DNA of 33,536 nucleotides from an uncultured Gammaproteobacteria bacterium (GCA_937900515.1 CALCCU010000087.1:1-33536); one strand, 5' to 3'; counted from the stretch's first letter, positions 1 through 9,640 are shown. A program made the numbers and translations. The notes: a model not told the origin generated them from the letters alone.

Positions 1-71
1 TGTGGACTAAACCAGAATATTCAGACATGCGTTTCGGCTTTGAAGTAACAATGTATATCTGTAACCGTTAA
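1..71 (+). CDS. pqqA: PQQ precursor peptide PqqA (5' base missing)
   Basis: This is the ribosomal peptide whose Glu and Tyr side chains become pyrroloquinoline quinone. The frame begins with TG at bases 1-2, so the A of the ATG lies just outside the window. The peptide is 23 residues, the usual length. It carries the conserved Glu-Val-Thr-Met-Tyr core, with Glu15 and Tyr19 at the spacing that PqqE cross-links. It is followed by a hairpin and then pqqB, the standard order. Its promoter is upstream of the window and cannot be judged. The call rests on the core motif plus the adjacent pqqBCDE genes. Confidence 0.95.
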   Translation, partial: WTKPEYSDMRFGFEVTMYICNR

Positions 72-89
72 TATCGGTTTTTGATATGT

Positions 90-111
90 GCTCGGGGCTT
101 TGGCTCCGAGC
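90..111 (+). terminator. Hairpin after pqqA, probable attenuator or 3' stabiliser
   Basis: A 9-bp stem (bases 90-98 with 103-111, one G-T pair) closes a TTTG loop 18 bases after the pqqA stop codon. Only a short run of T follows (ATTTTC), so it looks like a leaky terminator or RNA-stabilising hairpin rather than a full stop. A hairpin here fits the need for far more precursor peptide than enzyme, with partial read-through into pqqB. That role is inferred. Confidence 0.6.
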
Positions 112-140
112 ATTTTCATTGTTAAATCAGATGAATTTGT

Positions 141-160
141 AAATCAGGCCTATCTGATTT
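141..160 (+). repeat. Second hairpin in the pqqA-pqqB leader, with a duplicated left arm
   Basis: AAATCAG (141-147) and CTGATTT (154-160) form a perfect 7-bp inverted repeat around a 6-base loop, 27 bases before pqqB. A second copy of AAATCAG lies at 124-130, so the right arm could pair with either left arm, but not both. This allows two mutually exclusive structures upstream of the weak pqqB ribosome-binding site. Whether it regulates anything is unknown. Confidence 0.45.
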
Positions 161-187
161 AGTCGTGACTCAACGGAATAATTATTT

Positions 188-1102
188 ATGTATGTACATG
201 TTTTAGGTTCAGGGGCTGGTGGTGGTTTCCCTCAGTGGAATTGCAATTGCGTCAATTGCAAAGGTGTCCGTGAAGGAACTATCAAGACAACTCCCCGAAC
301 TCAGTCTTCAATTGCGATTAGTGCGAATGGTACCGATTGGATTTTATTCAATGCCTCGCCTGATATTAAAAAGCAAATGGATGACTTCCCTGCATTGCAG
401 CCAGCTCGTCAAGTACGTGATACAGCTATTACTGCTATCGTTATTACTGATGCTCAAATCGATCATGTAACTGGTATGTTAACTTTGCGTGAGCATAATA
501 AACCTTGGGATGTATATACAACTCAAGCAGTGTATGAAGATTTAACAACAGGTTTTCCAATTTTCAATATTTATGACCACTTCCGTGGAATAAATCATCA
601 TGAAATTGCAACAGATGAAAGTACGTTCACAATCCCAACAGCAGAAGGATTAGTGTTTACGCCTGTACCTCTAAAGAGTGAAGCTCCTCCATACTCACCG
701 CATCGTCACAATACTGTCCCTGGCGATAATATCGGCATGTTAATTGAAGATACGCGTAGCGGAAAGAGCTTATTTTATGCGCCAGGTTTAGGTGAAGCTG
801 AACCTCACGTTCTTGAATATATGCGTAATTCAGATTGTGTATTAGTTGACGGTACAGTGTGGACAGATGATGAAATGTCTCATGAAGGTATTAGCGATAA
901 GCGAGCACAAGAAATGGGCCATCTAGACCAGTCAAGCGATGGCGGTATTATGGATATTTTGAAAAGCATGGAAAAACCACGCAAGTTCTTAATTCATATT
1001 AACAATACCAACCCAATTTTAAACGAGGATTCTCCCCAGCGTAAAATCTTAGATGCTGCAGGAATTGAAGTGTCATACGATGGCATGGAACTCGAGCTTT
1101 AA
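188..1102 (+). CDS. pqqB: PqqB, metallo-beta-lactamase-fold PQQ biosynthesis protein
   Basis: PqqB is a cytoplasmic metallo-beta-lactamase-fold protein, thought to act as an iron-dependent hydroxylase on the Glu-Tyr intermediate before PqqC. The 304-residue length is typical. The N-terminus reads GSGAGGGFPQWNCNC followed by VNC, the family's Cys-x-Cys-x-x-Cys zinc site at about residues 19-24. TDAQIDH (around residue 90) is the altered metal motif of the family. The ATG has only a weak upstream purine stretch, and the gene lies after the leader hairpins, which suggests lower expression than pqqA. It is followed by pqqC after 28 bases. Confidence 0.97.
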   Translation: MYVHVLGSGAGGGFPQWNCNCVNCKGVREGTIKTTPRTQSSIAISANGTDWILFNASPDIKKQMDDFPALQPARQVRDTAITAIVITDAQIDHVTGMLTLREHNKPWDVYTTQAVYEDLTTGFPIFNIYDHFRGINHHEIATDESTFTIPTAEGLVFTPVPLKSEAPPYSPHRHNTVPGDNIGMLIEDTRSGKSLFYAPGLGEAEPHVLEYMRNSDCVLVDGTVWTDDEMSHEGISDKRAQEMGHLDQSSDGGIMDILKSMEKPRKFLIHINNTNPILNEDSPQRKILDAAGIEVSYDGMELEL

Positions 1103-1130
1103 ATAATAAGAATTAATAAGGAATAGAAGC

Positions 1131-1883
1131 ATGTCAGAACAAACACCTTGGACACACGAAGAATTCGAAGCACAATTACGTGCTAAGTCAGATATGTACC
1201 ATTTTCATCATCCATTTCATCAGCTGATGCATGCGGGTAAAATGACAAAAGAACAAGTCCAAGGCTGGGTTGCAAACCGTTTTTATTACCAAACGGCTAT
1301 TCCTATTAAAGATGCTGCGATCATGTCTAACTGTACGGATCGTGAAGTACGTAAACATTGGGTTCAACGTATTTTAGATCATGATGGACATGACGGTCAT
1401 GGGGATGAGCCAGCTGATGTAGGTGGTATTGAAGCATGGTTACAATTAGGTGAAGCTGTTGGTTTGACACGTGAAGAGTTATGGTCAGAAGAGCATGTAT
1501 TACCAGCTGTTCGTTTTGCTATTGATGCATATATTAACTTTGCGAAACAAAGACCATGGCAAGAAGCAGCAAGCTCTTCATTAACTGAATTATTTGCTCC
1601 GACGATCCATAAACATCGTATTGACCATTGGCCTGAACATTACCCTTGGATTGAGCCTCAAGGTTATAATTATTTCAAAAAACGTTTACATGAAGCTCCA
1701 CGCGATGTCATGAATGGTTTACAAATTACTATGGATTACTACACAACACGTCCTGAACAAGAGCGTATGCTAGGTATTTTACAATTCAAACTAGATGTAC
1801 TGTGGACTATGTGTGATGCTATGTGGATGGCATACGTTGAAAAACGTCCTCCTTACCGTACAGACTTGGAAGTAGAAAAATGA
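1131..1883 (+). CDS. pqqC: PqqC, pyrroloquinoline-quinone synthase
   Basis: PqqC performs the last step of PQQ synthesis, the cofactor-less eight-electron oxidation and ring closure of AHQQ using O2. The 250-residue protein matches the family length (about 250) and its all-helical heme-oxygenase-like fold. Conserved stretches include [21 protein letters not shown] and the His/Asp-rich loop [10 protein letters not shown] near residue 84. An AAGGA ribosome-binding site precedes the ATG. Its stop overlaps the pqqD start (ATGA), so the two are translationally coupled. Confidence 0.97.
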   Translation: MSEQTPWTHEEFEAQLRAKSDMYHFHHPFHQLMHAGKMTKEQVQGWVANRFYYQTAIPIKDAAIMSNCTDREVRKHWVQRILDHDGHDGHGDEPADVGGIEAWLQLGEAVGLTREELWSEEHVLPAVRFAIDAYINFAKQRPWQEAASSSLTELFAPTIHKHRIDHWPEHYPWIEPQGYNYFKKRLHEAPRDVMNGLQITMDYYTTRPEQERMLGILQFKLDVLWTMCDAMWMAYVEKRPPYRTDLEVEK

Positions 1884-2164
1884 CAGCACGCGTATTTAAC
1901 GCAGATAGCATTCCGGTACTAGCACTGGGATATCGTTTTCAATGGGAACCTGCACAGAACTGTAATGTGCTGTTATATCCTGAAGGCATGGTTAAATTAA
2001 ATGGTGCCGCTGGTGAAATATTAAAGCGCATTAGTGAAAAGAAACAAACAGTAGCTGAATTGATTGCTGAATTAACAGTTGCCTTTGAGGGCGCTGATTT
2101 AGGTGATGATGTGTATCAGTTTTTAGAGGAGGCTTTCAACAATGACTGGATCCGACCAGAATAA
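1880..2164 (+). CDS. pqqD: PqqD, PqqA-binding RiPP recognition chaperone
   Basis: PqqD binds the PqqA peptide and presents it to the radical SAM enzyme PqqE; it is the founding RiPP recognition element. The 94-residue length is normal. The start gives the family pattern around residues 10-40 ([23 protein letters not shown] and LNGAAGEIL, each shown in part). It overlaps pqqC by four bases and pqqE by 23 bases, so the three are coupled and probably made in matched amounts. Some species fuse pqqC and pqqD; here they are separate. Confidence 0.95.
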   Translation: MTARVFNADSIPVLALGYRFQWEPAQNCNVLLYPEGMVKLNGAAGEILKRISEKKQTVAELIAELTVAFEGADLGDDVYQFLEEAFNNDWIRPE

Positions 2165-3326
2165 AGCACCAGGAAGTATTGGTGGCTCGATTGGCAGTGT
2201 GCGTGATCAAGTTCGTCAACCTCTATGGTTATTAGCTGAGCTTACCTATGCCTGCCCTTTGCAATGTCCTTATTGTTCAAATCCAATGGACTTTGCCAAT
2301 GTTAAGAAAGAATTAACTACTGAAGAATGGTTAGATGTATTCCGTCAAGCACGAGCGATGGGAGCGACTCAATTAGGTTTGTCAGGTGGTGAACCATTAA
2401 CTCGTCCTGATTTAGTTGAATTGGTACGTGAAGCACGAAAAATGGGCTTCTATACTAACTTGATTACATCAGGTGTAGGAATGGATGCATCTAAAGTTGC
2501 TGAGTTAAAAGAAGCAGGTTTAGATCATATTCAAGTGAGCTTCCAAGCAAGCTCTGAAGATTTGAATAACCTGATTGCTGGCACTGATGCTTTCAAGCAT
2601 AAAATTGAAATGGCCAAAGCAGTTAAAGCGAATGGTTATCCGATGGTATTGTGTTTTGTAACACATCGCCAAAACATTGGACAAATGGATGAAATTCTAG
2701 ATTTGGCAATTAATCTAGAAGCTGATTATGTTGAACTTGCTACCACTCAATATTATGGGTGGGCAATGCATAACCGTGATCAGTTATTACCATTGAAAGA
2801 ACAGCTTGAAGAAGCTGAGGCGGTTGCACACCGGTATCAGGAAGAACAAAAAGGTAAGATGAAAATCTACTATGTTGTGCCTGATTATTATGAAGATCGT
2901 CCTAAAGCCTGTATGAATGGCTGGGGGAATGTGTTCTTGACTGTCACTCCAGATGGTACTGCATTACCGTGTCATGCTGCTCGTGAATTACCTGGAATGA
3001 CATTACCTAATGTTAAAGATATGAGCGTTGAAGAAATTTGGCATGGTTCAGATGACTTTAATAAATTCCGTGGTTTTGAGTGGATGTCTGAACCTTGTCG
3101 TTCATGTGATGAAAAAGAAAAAGACTTTGGTGGCTGTCGTTGCCAAGCCTATATGCTAACAGGTGATGCAACTAATACTGATCCTGTTTGTTCTAAATCA
3201 CCTAATCGTCATCTTGTTGATGAAGCGATTGCAAAAGGCCGTTTAGAATCTGAAAAACCAGTGGATGAAGCTAAGCCATTAGTATTCAGAAACCCCAAAA
3301 ATTCTAAACTGATCAGTGGGCTTTAG
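2142..3326 (+). CDS. pqqE: PqqE, radical SAM PqqA cross-linking enzyme
   Basis: PqqE makes the carbon-carbon bond between Glu and Tyr of PqqA in the first committed step. The radical SAM CxxxCxxC motif is at Cys38, Cys42 and Cys45. A C-terminal SPASM region, with Cys residues around [28 protein letters not shown] and PVCS, supplies auxiliary clusters. The start has a strong AGAGGAGG site inside the end of pqqD, giving a 23-base overlap. The 394-residue length is normal. Its last 11 bases overlap the GTG start of the following ABC ATPase. Confidence 0.97.
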   Translation: MTGSDQNKAPGSIGGSIGSVRDQVRQPLWLLAELTYACPLQCPYCSNPMDFANVKKELTTEEWLDVFRQARAMGATQLGLSGGEPLTRPDLVELVREARKMGFYTNLITSGVGMDASKVAELKEAGLDHIQVSFQASSEDLNNLIAGTDAFKHKIEMAKAVKANGYPMVLCFVTHRQNIGQMDEILDLAINLEADYVELATTQYYGWAMHNRDQLLPLKEQLEEAEAVAHRYQEEQKGKMKIYYVVPDYYEDRPKACMNGWGNVFLTVTPDGTALPCHAARELPGMTLPNVKDMSVEEIWHGSDDFNKFRGFEWMSEPCRSCDEKEKDFGGCRCQAYMLTGDATNTDPVCSKSPNRHLVDEAIAKGRLESEKPVDEAKPLVFRNPKNSKLISGL

Positions 3327-4248
3327 TTCAGCAATTCGTACCCAAGATCTGACTAAGCAATATGGTCAGGTCTTAGCGGTACAGGAACTTAATTTAGATA
3401 TTCAGCCAGGACAGTTTTACGGTTTATTAGGCCCAAATGGTGCTGGGAAAAGTACCACCATTCATATGCTAACAACGATGACGGCTGCAACGAGTGGGCA
3501 TGCATGGATTGCAGGGCAGATGATTTCAGAAGATCCTGTAGCCATTCGCCGAGCTGTGGGTTTAGTTTTTCAAGATTCAGCACTTGATCGTACGATGTCC
3601 ATTGATGAAAACCTTCAATTTGCAGCGGCAATGTACAACTTATCACCTACAGAAGCTAATGCACGTATCGATGAATTGTTGACTGTATTTGGTTTACAGC
3701 ATAAGCGAAAAGCAAAATTGCTAGCACTATCAGGCGGACAACGTCGAGCGGTTGATATTGCTCGTGGTGTGCTGCATCGACCAAAAGTCTTATTCTTAGA
3801 TGAGCCTACTATTGGACTTGATTTGCCTAACCGCCGTTCAATCTGGCGATTTGTGGAACAATTACGCCGTGAAGAAGGTATGACGGTCTTCTTAACAACG
3901 CATTATTTAGAAGAAGCTGCAGCTTGTGACCATGTTGATTTTATTCAAAAAGGTAAACTCCAGCATGGTGGAACACCGACCGAGTTAACGCAGAAATTAG
4001 GTGAAAATATTCTAGAAATTAGAACGCCAAACCCTGAAAGTATCGCGGCACAATTATCTCCACTGTTTGGTTCACCCATCCAAGAAGATGAAGAGTTAAG
4101 TTTTAAAATTCAGCAAGACGACGTCGATTTTTATCAATTGCAACAAACTCTTGGCGACACTGTGTCATCAATGCAATGGCGCAAACCTAATTTGAATGAT
4201 GTCTATTTATGGACTTTTTGTAATCCTGAGCAAGGCGAGATGAAATGA
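3316..4248 (+). CDS. ABC transporter ATP-binding protein of the PQQ-associated type
   Basis: This is the cytoplasmic ATPase of an ABC-2-type exporter. It shows Walker [10 protein letters not shown] at residues 39-47, signature LSGGQRRAV near 137, Walker B VLFLDEP near 158 and the H-loop TTHYLEEA. Its 310 residues include a C-terminal extension typical of DrrA-like exporters. The start is GTG, inside the last codons of pqqE (11-base overlap), with no clear ribosome-binding site, so it is probably translated by coupling. Families of this kind are known next to PQQ-dependent alcohol oxidation genes (TIGR03864-like), but the substrate is not known. Export of PQQ or a by-product is a guess. Confidence 0.88.
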   Translation: MGFSSAIRTQDLTKQYGQVLAVQELNLDIQPGQFYGLLGPNGAGKSTTIHMLTTMTAATSGHAWIAGQMISEDPVAIRRAVGLVFQDSALDRTMSIDENLQFAAAMYNLSPTEANARIDELLTVFGLQHKRKAKLLALSGGQRRAVDIARGVLHRPKVLFLDEPTIGLDLPNRRSIWRFVEQLRREEGMTVFLTTHYLEEAAACDHVDFIQKGKLQHGGTPTELTQKLGENILEIRTPNPESIAAQLSPLFGSPIQEDEELSFKIQQDDVDFYQLQQTLGDTVSSMQWRKPNLNDVYLWTFCNPEQGEMK

Positions 4249-5024
4249 GTTGGCGTCCAGTTAAAGCGGTAGTCGGACGAGAAATGAGTAAGTTATTTCG
4301 TCAGCGTGCTCGTCTAATTAGCTCAATGGTTAGACCGATGATTTGGTTACTAGTGATAGGTTCTGGTGTCGGCAGTATGTTGCAGGGAGCACAACAAGAA
4401 GGTTATTTAACCTTTCTTGTGCCTGGTATTGTGGCGATGACGCTATTATTCGCTGCCTTATTATCTGCACTCACATTAGTCTATGACAAAGAATTTGGTG
4501 TAATGAGAATGATGATGATTGCTCCGATTTCTCATTATTGGATTGTATTATCAAAACTAATCGCAGCTACGTTAACCGCTATGGTTCAGGCGACTTTATT
4601 GCTTGTATTGCTTTTAGCACTCGGTTTAATAAGTGTTAAAATTGCATTAAGTCTATTATTACCAGCCTTATTAACGGCTGTTTGTTGCGCGGCAATTGGT
4701 GGTCTCATTGCTGTGTGGTCTAAGAGTATTGATAATTTTGCAGTGATTATGAACTTTTTTATTTTCCCTGTTTTCTTTTTGAGCGGTGCTTTATATCCCG
4801 TCAATCAACTACCGGACTACCTTCACTATATTGTATTAATCAATCCATTTAGCTACGGCGTTGATTTACTTAAACATGCGGTGCCCAATGTGAATACCGA
4901 TTTCTCGATTACGACTGATATCGCTGTGTTAGTAGGCTTTTCAATTATCGCTATTGCTATTGCCTGTTGGCGGTTTTCACGTGAATCTGTTCATGAGCCA
5001 TTATTTCATAGGGCTTCAAAATAA
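4245..5024 (+). CDS. ABC-2-type transporter permease, partner of the upstream ATPase
   Basis: A 259-residue integral membrane protein with about six hydrophobic segments and an ABC-2 permease layout. Its N-terminus has the VVGREMSKLFRQR element that precedes the first membrane span. Later it shows the FFLSGALYPVNQLPDYL pattern common in DrrB/NodJ-like permeases. It overlaps the ATPase gene by four bases (ATGA), so the two form one exporter. It ends the pqq transcription unit, with only three bases before the stop codon of the convergent msrA gene and no visible terminator between them. Substrate unknown. Confidence 0.88.
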   Translation: MSWRPVKAVVGREMSKLFRQRARLISSMVRPMIWLLVIGSGVGSMLQGAQQEGYLTFLVPGIVAMTLLFAALLSALTLVYDKEFGVMRMMMIAPISHYWIVLSKLIAATLTAMVQATLLLVLLLALGLISVKIALSLLLPALLTAVCCAAIGGLIAVWSKSIDNFAVIMNFFIFPVFFLSGALYPVNQLPDYLHYIVLINPFSYGVDLLKHAVPNVNTDFSITTDIAVLVGFSIIAIAIACWRFSRESVHEPLFHRASK

Positions 5025-5027
5025 GAT

Positions 5028-5495
5028 TTAGTGGCAACTGCCTAGACCTTTTTTCTCTAAATAACATTGGTGATATTCTTCAGCTGGATAAAACGTTGCC
5101 GCGGAAGTAATTTCAGTAGCGATGGGAGCAGGATAGTAATGAGATTCTTCTAGGTGTTGTTTTGAGGCCTGTGCTTGTTGTTGTTGCTGCTGATTGTGAA
5201 AGAAGATACCACTACGATATTGTGTGCCAATATCAGGACCTTGTCGGTTAAGCGTGGTTGGGTTGTGTAATTTCCAAAAAATATCGAGTAATGAGTTAAA
5301 GCTAACGACGCTGTCATCAAAGGTGATTTCGATTGCTTCAGCATGGCCTGTTTCCCCTGTACACACTGACTTATAATCGGGATCAATTGTCGATCCATTA
5401 ATATAACCAACACGTGTTGAAATTACGCCCGTTACCTGTCTAAATTGTGCTTCTACGCCCCAAAAACAACCCGCAGAAAATGTTGCAATTGCCAT
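5028..5495 (-). CDS. msrA: Peptide-methionine (S)-S-oxide reductase MsrA
   Basis: MsrA reduces the S-epimer of methionine sulfoxide in oxidised proteins, using thioredoxin. The catalytic motif GCFWG is at residues 9-13, with Cys10 the nucleophile. The conserved blocks TGETGHAEAIEI and NRQGPDIGTQYRSGIFF (both in part) follow. At 155 residues it is a compact form without the N-terminal extension of E. coli MsrA. A run of six glutamines (about residues 102-107) lies in the usually charged helix after the GIFF block. A C-terminal Cys (GLGSCH) could act in resolving the disulfide. It is transcribed alone, facing the pqq operon. Confidence 0.95.
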   Translation of the reverse strand: MAIATFSAGCFWGVEAQFRQVTGVISTRVGYINGSTIDPDYKSVCTGETGHAEAIEITFDDSVVSFNSLLDIFWKLHNPTTLNRQGPDIGTQYRSGIFFHNQQQQQQAQASKQHLEESHYYPAPIATEITSAATFYPAEEYHQCYLEKKGLGSCH

Positions 5496-5581
5496 AATTA
5501 AATCTCACTATTAGTGTTTAATGTACATGATACAATACTGGTCATTTATACCGTATATAAAGCACTTAATTAGAGAACAAA

Positions 5582-7270
5582 ATGAACGACGACGCCACAA
5601 TCAAACCGAATAATTTTATCCGTAACATTATCAATGCCGATCTTGCCGAAGGTAAGAATGAAGGGCGAGTTCATACACGTTTTCCACCAGAGCCTAACGG
5701 CTATTTGCATATCGGTCATGCTAAGTCTATTTGCTTAAACTTTGGGTTGGCCAATGATTATGACGGTGGCTTATGCAATCTTCGTTTTGATGATACTAAT
5801 CCAAGTAAAGAAAATGAAGAGTTTGTTAATGCCATTGAAAAGGATGTCCGTTGGTTAGGATTTGATTGGCAAGAGCGTTTATTTTTCTCATCAAATTACT
5901 TTCAAAAGTTGTTTGATTATGCCGTACAACTGATTGAGCAAGGCGATGCCTATGTGTGTGATTTAACCGCTGAAGAAACACGCGAATATCGTGGTACATT
6001 AACTGAGCCAGGTAAGAATAGCCCATATCGTGATCGTTCCATTGCAGAAAATTTAGATCTTTTCAATCGCATGCGTGCTGGTGAATTTCCTGATGGATCT
6101 AAGTTACTACGTGCAAAAATTGATATGGCATCACCGAATGTAAATATGCGTGATCCTGCTGTTTATCGTATTCGTCATGGTGTAGTCCATCATCAAACTG
6201 GCACTGAGTGGTGTATCTACCCAATGTATGATTATACTCATTGTCTTTCAGATGCCATTGAAGGAATCACACACTCTATATGTACTTTAGAGTTTGCTGA
6301 TCATCGCCCATTATACGATTGGTTCTTAGATACTTTAAAAGTTGAATGTCATCCACAACAAATCGAGTTCTCTCGCCTGAATCTGCAATATGCCATCACG
6401 AGTAAACGTAAACTGACTCGCTTGGTTGAAGAAAATATTGTTGATGGTTGGAATGATCCGAGAATGTCTACTATTTCTGGAATGCGTCGTCGAGGTTATC
6501 CTGCTTCAGCAATTCGTGAATTCTGTGAGCGTATTGGTGTAACGAAATCTGATAACTCGGTTGAAATGGAAATCTTGGATGCCTGTATTCGTGAAGAGTT
6601 AAATGAAACAGCACCTCGTGCGATGGTTGTACTTGATCCAGTTAAAGTTGTCATTACTAACTACCCTGAAGATCATACGGAAGAGTTAATCGCCCCAAAT
6701 CATCCACAAAAAGAAGAAATGGGCACGCGTATTGTGCCGTTTACACGTGAACTTTATATTGACCGCGCTGACTTTAAAGAAGAGGCTAACAATAAGTTTA
6801 AGCGTTTGGTTAAAGATAAAGAAGTCCGCTTAAGAAACGCTTATGTAATTCGCTGTGATGAAGTCATAAAAGATGATGCTGGCGAAATTACTGAGCTACA
6901 TTGTAGTTATGACCCGGAAACATTAGGCAAAAACCCTGAAGGTCGTAAAGTGAAAGGTGTGATTCATTGGGTTTCTGCTGAGCATGGTGTTCAAGCAGAG
7001 GTACGGTTATATGACCGTCTATTTACAGTACCTCATCCTGATAGTGATAAATCGGTAGATGATTTTATTGATTTACTTAACCCCAACTCTTTAGTAACGC
7101 TGTCGAAAAGTGTGGTTGAAAAAAGTTTAGCTTCAACGGATGCTGGCGTTGTCTATCAGTTTGAACGTGAAGGTTATTTTTGTGCTGATGAAGAATTATG
7201 CAAGAATGGTAATTTAGTCTTTAACAGAACTGTTACATTGCGTGATACGTGGGCAAAAATTGATCAATAA
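5582..7270 (+). CDS. glnS: Glutaminyl-tRNA synthetase
   Basis: GlnS charges tRNA-Gln directly. It is a class I synthetase with HIGH at residues 43-46 and the KMSKS-like loop ITSKRK near residue 271. [15 protein letters not shown] and the catalytic-domain block RFDDTNP are diagnostic. The C-terminal anticodon-binding beta barrels are complete, and 562 residues is close to the 554 of E. coli. The ATG follows an AGAGA purine stretch. It is divergent from msrA, and the 86-base gap should hold both promoters. Having GlnS is typical of gammaproteobacteria. Confidence 0.98.
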   Translation: MNDDATIKPNNFIRNIINADLAEGKNEGRVHTRFPPEPNGYLHIGHAKSICLNFGLANDYDGGLCNLRFDDTNPSKENEEFVNAIEKDVRWLGFDWQERLFFSSNYFQKLFDYAVQLIEQGDAYVCDLTAEETREYRGTLTEPGKNSPYRDRSIAENLDLFNRMRAGEFPDGSKLLRAKIDMASPNVNMRDPAVYRIRHGVVHHQTGTEWCIYPMYDYTHCLSDAIEGITHSICTLEFADHRPLYDWFLDTLKVECHPQQIEFSRLNLQYAITSKRKLTRLVEENIVDGWNDPRMSTISGMRRRGYPASAIREFCERIGVTKSDNSVEMEILDACIREELNETAPRAMVVLDPVKVVITNYPEDHTEELIAPNHPQKEEMGTRIVPFTRELYIDRADFKEEANNKFKRLVKDKEVRLRNAYVIRCDEVIKDDAGEITELHCSYDPETLGKNPEGRKVKGVIHWVSAEHGVQAEVRLYDRLFTVPHPDSDKSVDDFIDLLNPNSLVTLSKSVVEKSLASTDAGVVYQFEREGYFCADEELCKNGNLVFNRTVTLRDTWAKIDQ

Positions 7271-7308
7271 GTGAGTATTAGACCCTAGTGTAAGCAAAAG
7301 GAATGAAC

Positions 7309-7962
7309 ATGTCACAATCTTTGAAAAAAGCTCATTTTAATATGCTAGAACAACAGATTCGGCCGAGTGAGGTGCGTAATGCTCGCGTGTTAAAGGCTCT
7401 TGAAGATGTACTTAGAAGTGATTTTGTTGATGAATCATTATCCGGACTTGCCTATGCAGATACAGAATTACCAATAGGGTTTGATCAAACTATTCTTTCT
7501 CCTGTATTTGTTGCCAGAATGTTGCAAGCAGTTGACGTTCAAGCTGATGAGCATGTTTTAGAGATCGGTACGGGTACAGGTTATGTCACTGCATTACTGT
7601 CTCAGCTAGCTAAGCATGTTACTACTGTTGAGATGATTGCTGATCTATCAGAGCTTGCCGCACGTAATCTGAGCGATAATGACAATGTAACTTTTGCAGT
7701 GGGTGATGCATCAAGAGGCTGGTCTTTGACTGATCGTATTGATGTGATTGTTTTAACTGCAGCGTTCCACGTTATTCCAGATGAATATTTACAAAGCCTG
7801 AAAGTAGGCGGTCGAATTCTTGCTGTAGTAGGGAAAAATGATCCTATGATGGTGACGGTAACTCGTCGTATATCGGAACGAGAATGGCAAACGGACAGTG
7901 TATTTGAGACCGTTATTCCAGCAATTATCAATGAAGAACCTCAACCACAATTTGAATTTTAG
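7309..7962 (+). CDS. Protein-L-isoaspartate O-methyltransferase family protein
   Basis: A SAM-dependent methyltransferase of the Pcm family, which repairs isoaspartyl residues in aged proteins. SAM-binding motif I is VLEIGTGTGYVTALL. Upstream is the family N-terminal block NMLEQQIRP, with the Ser/Thr-poor stretch LPIGFDQTILSP in place of the usual GQTISQP, so activity on isoaspartate is not certain. I chose the second ATG (7309) because the AAAAGGA site is about seven bases before it but only one or two before 7303. It is followed after 15 bases by a rhodanese gene and then tolC, an arrangement common in gammaproteobacteria. Confidence 0.85.
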   Translation: MSQSLKKAHFNMLEQQIRPSEVRNARVLKALEDVLRSDFVDESLSGLAYADTELPIGFDQTILSPVFVARMLQAVDVQADEHVLEIGTGTGYVTALLSQLAKHVTTVEMIADLSELAARNLSDNDNVTFAVGDASRGWSLTDRIDVIVLTAAFHVIPDEYLQSLKVGGRILAVVGKNDPMMVTVTRRISEREWQTDSVFETVIPAIINEEPQPQFEF

Positions 7963-7977
7963 AGAGAATAATCTACG

Positions 7978-8301
7978 ATGAAACAAATGACCGCAACGGA
8001 GTTACAGGACTATTTGGCTACAGGTGTATCGGCTGTTAAAATTGATGTTCGTGAGGCTCATGAACTTCAGAATGGCATGATTGAAGGTGCGCAGCATATT
8101 CCCATGCAAACTATTCCTGAGCAAATATTGAATATTGAGCAACATAAAAATGATCCTATTGTATTGATTTGTAGAAGTGGCATGCGTAGTGATCAAGTCG
8201 GCCAATATTTGGAACAAAGTGGTTTTACTGATGTCATAAACCTAGTCGGTGGAATGAATGCTTGGGCAAAAGATATCGATACCACAATGAATGTATATTA
8301 A
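7978..8301 (+). CDS. Single-domain rhodanese-like sulfurtransferase
   Basis: A 107-residue cytoplasmic single rhodanese domain that would carry sulfane sulfur on a cysteine persulfide. The active-site loop is CRSGMRS, starting at Cys65. The N-terminal block KIDVREAHEL is the CH2A motif of the family. Length and layout resemble GlpE. It sits between the Pcm-type methyltransferase and tolC on one strand with short gaps, so it is probably in their operon. A physiological donor or acceptor cannot be named from the sequence. Confidence 0.9.
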   Translation: MKQMTATELQDYLATGVSAVKIDVREAHELQNGMIEGAQHIPMQTIPEQILNIEQHKNDPIVLICRSGMRSDQVGQYLEQSGFTDVINLVGGMNAWAKDIDTTMNVY

Positions 8302-8320
8302 TTATTTCAAGGATTCGATA

Positions 8321-9640
8321 ATGTTTAAACGTCTTAAGCTAGCAGTACTAATCGTCGCGTCGTTTGTTACAACGGTTAGTTCGGCAGAAGATTTAATCCA
8401 AGTCTATGACATGGCATTAAAAAGCGATCCACAATTATTAGCAGAAGCATCCTCTCGTCAGGCTGTTGCTGAATTGAATGAACAAGCAAAAGCACGGTTT
8501 TTACCCGTAGTAGGGTTATCAGCTAATGATAGTCAGAATTGGGCTGACGTCTCATCATCCACTAATAATAAGAATTATGATTACAATAGCTATGGTTATA
8601 CATTGAGTGTGACTCAGCCAATTTATCGTCGTCAGAATAGTATTCAACAACAACAAGCTGATATTGCTATTGATAGTGCGGAAGCTAGTTACAAAATTGC
8701 AGAACAAGAACTCATTATTCGTGTGGCAGAAGGTTATTTCGACTTTCTAAGCCGACAGGATGAGTTAACCTTTGCTATTGCAGAGCAAAAATCTATTGCT
8801 CAACAGTTAGATCAAACTCAACAACGCTTTGATGTTGGTATGTCGACGATAACAGATGTGGTTGAATCTCAAGCGGCCTTTGATTTGTCTAATGCCACGG
8901 TCATTACTGCTAAAAATGAATTAGCAAACAGTAAAGAGCGTTTAAGAGAAACCGCGGGTACTTATATTGAGTCGTTAGCAGCGTTAAAAGAAGAAAGCCC
9001 ATTAGTTCGCCCTGAACCAGAAGATATTAATGCTTGGAGTGAAGTGGCGCTTAAGCAAAATCCAACTTTAGTGGTCGCTCATTCTGCAGTTAATAATGCA
9101 GCTCAAACCATTGAGTTGCAAAGAAGCGGTCATTACCCGACTTTAGATATTGTTGGCCAAGCGGGCTACAACTCGCAGAATGATAGTTTGATCGGCGGTG
9201 ATAGTCGCTCACACAATCAGAGTTTAAGTCTGCAATTGAACCTGCCGATTTACGAAGGTGGTGCGGTGACTTCTAGAACGCGTGAGTCAGGATTTCGCTT
9301 AGACCAAGCAATGCAAAATGAAGAGCAGCAACGTCGTCTGATTACTCGCTTGAGTCGAGAGTCATACAATAGCGTGATTTCAGGCATCAGTCGTGTAGAA
9401 GCATTAAAACAGGCCGTTAAATCAAACGAAAAAGCTTTAGAATCAACAGAAGCAGGTTATGAAGTGGGTACGCGTACAACGGTTGATGTATTGAATGTGA
9501 GAAGCAATTTATACAGAGGCTTACGTGACTACGCTAGCTCTCGTTATGACTATATTTTATCAAGTTTACGCTTGAAGCAAGCTGCTGGCACATTGAGTGT
9601 TGCTGATCTTAAGCAGCTTAATCAATGGCTAGGCAATTAA
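8321..9640 (+). CDS. tolC: TolC-family outer membrane efflux channel
   Basis: TolC trimers form the outer-membrane duct for type I secretion and tripartite efflux pumps. The product has a signal peptide (residues 1-22, cut after VSSA) followed by two outer-membrane-efflux repeats. These share the related motifs LSVTQPIYRR and LQLNLPIYEGG and the helical pattern YEVGTRTTVDVLNV. An in-frame ATG at 8291 was rejected because AAGGA at 8309-8313 fits the ATG at 8321. The resulting 439 residues match TolC. No adaptor or pump gene lies nearby, so it is probably a general exit duct. It may be co-transcribed with the rhodanese. Confidence 0.95.
   Translation: MFKRLKLAVLIVASFVTTVSSAEDLIQVYDMALKSDPQLLAEASSRQAVAELNEQAKARFLPVVGLSANDSQNWADVSSSTNNKNYDYNSYGYTLSVTQPIYRRQNSIQQQQADIAIDSAEASYKIAEQELIIRVAEGYFDFLSRQDELTFAIAEQKSIAQQLDQTQQRFDVGMSTITDVVESQAAFDLSNATVITAKNELANSKERLRETAGTYIESLAALKEESPLVRPEPEDINAWSEVALKQNPTLVVAHSAVNNAAQTIELQRSGHYPTLDIVGQAGYNSQNDSLIGGDSRSHNQSLSLQLNLPIYEGGAVTSRTRESGFRLDQAMQNEEQQRRLITRLSRESYNSVISGISRVEALKQAVKSNEKALESTEAGYEVGTRTTVDVLNVRSNLYRGLRDYASSRYDYILSSLRLKQAAGTLSVADLKQLNQWLGN

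Noticed and set aside
3389-3646. Minus-strand open frame of 85 codons opposite the ABC ATPase
   Set aside because: It is fully antisense to a recognised ATPase with intact Walker and signature motifs; there is no independent evidence for it.
5118-5193. Six-glutamine run in MsrA as a possible frameshift or repeat expansion
   Set aside because: The reading frame stays intact on both sides and the family blocks before and after are normal.
7281-7290. GACCCTAGTG occurs both after glnS and inside the terminator at 20111-20120
   Set aside because: Only one copy is flanked by complementary arms; the glnS copy has no full stem or T tract, so the match is likely chance.
7602-7931. Minus-strand open frame of 109 codons opposite the methyltransferase gene
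   Set aside because: It is antisense to a recognised methyltransferase and its translation shows no domain or conserved pattern.
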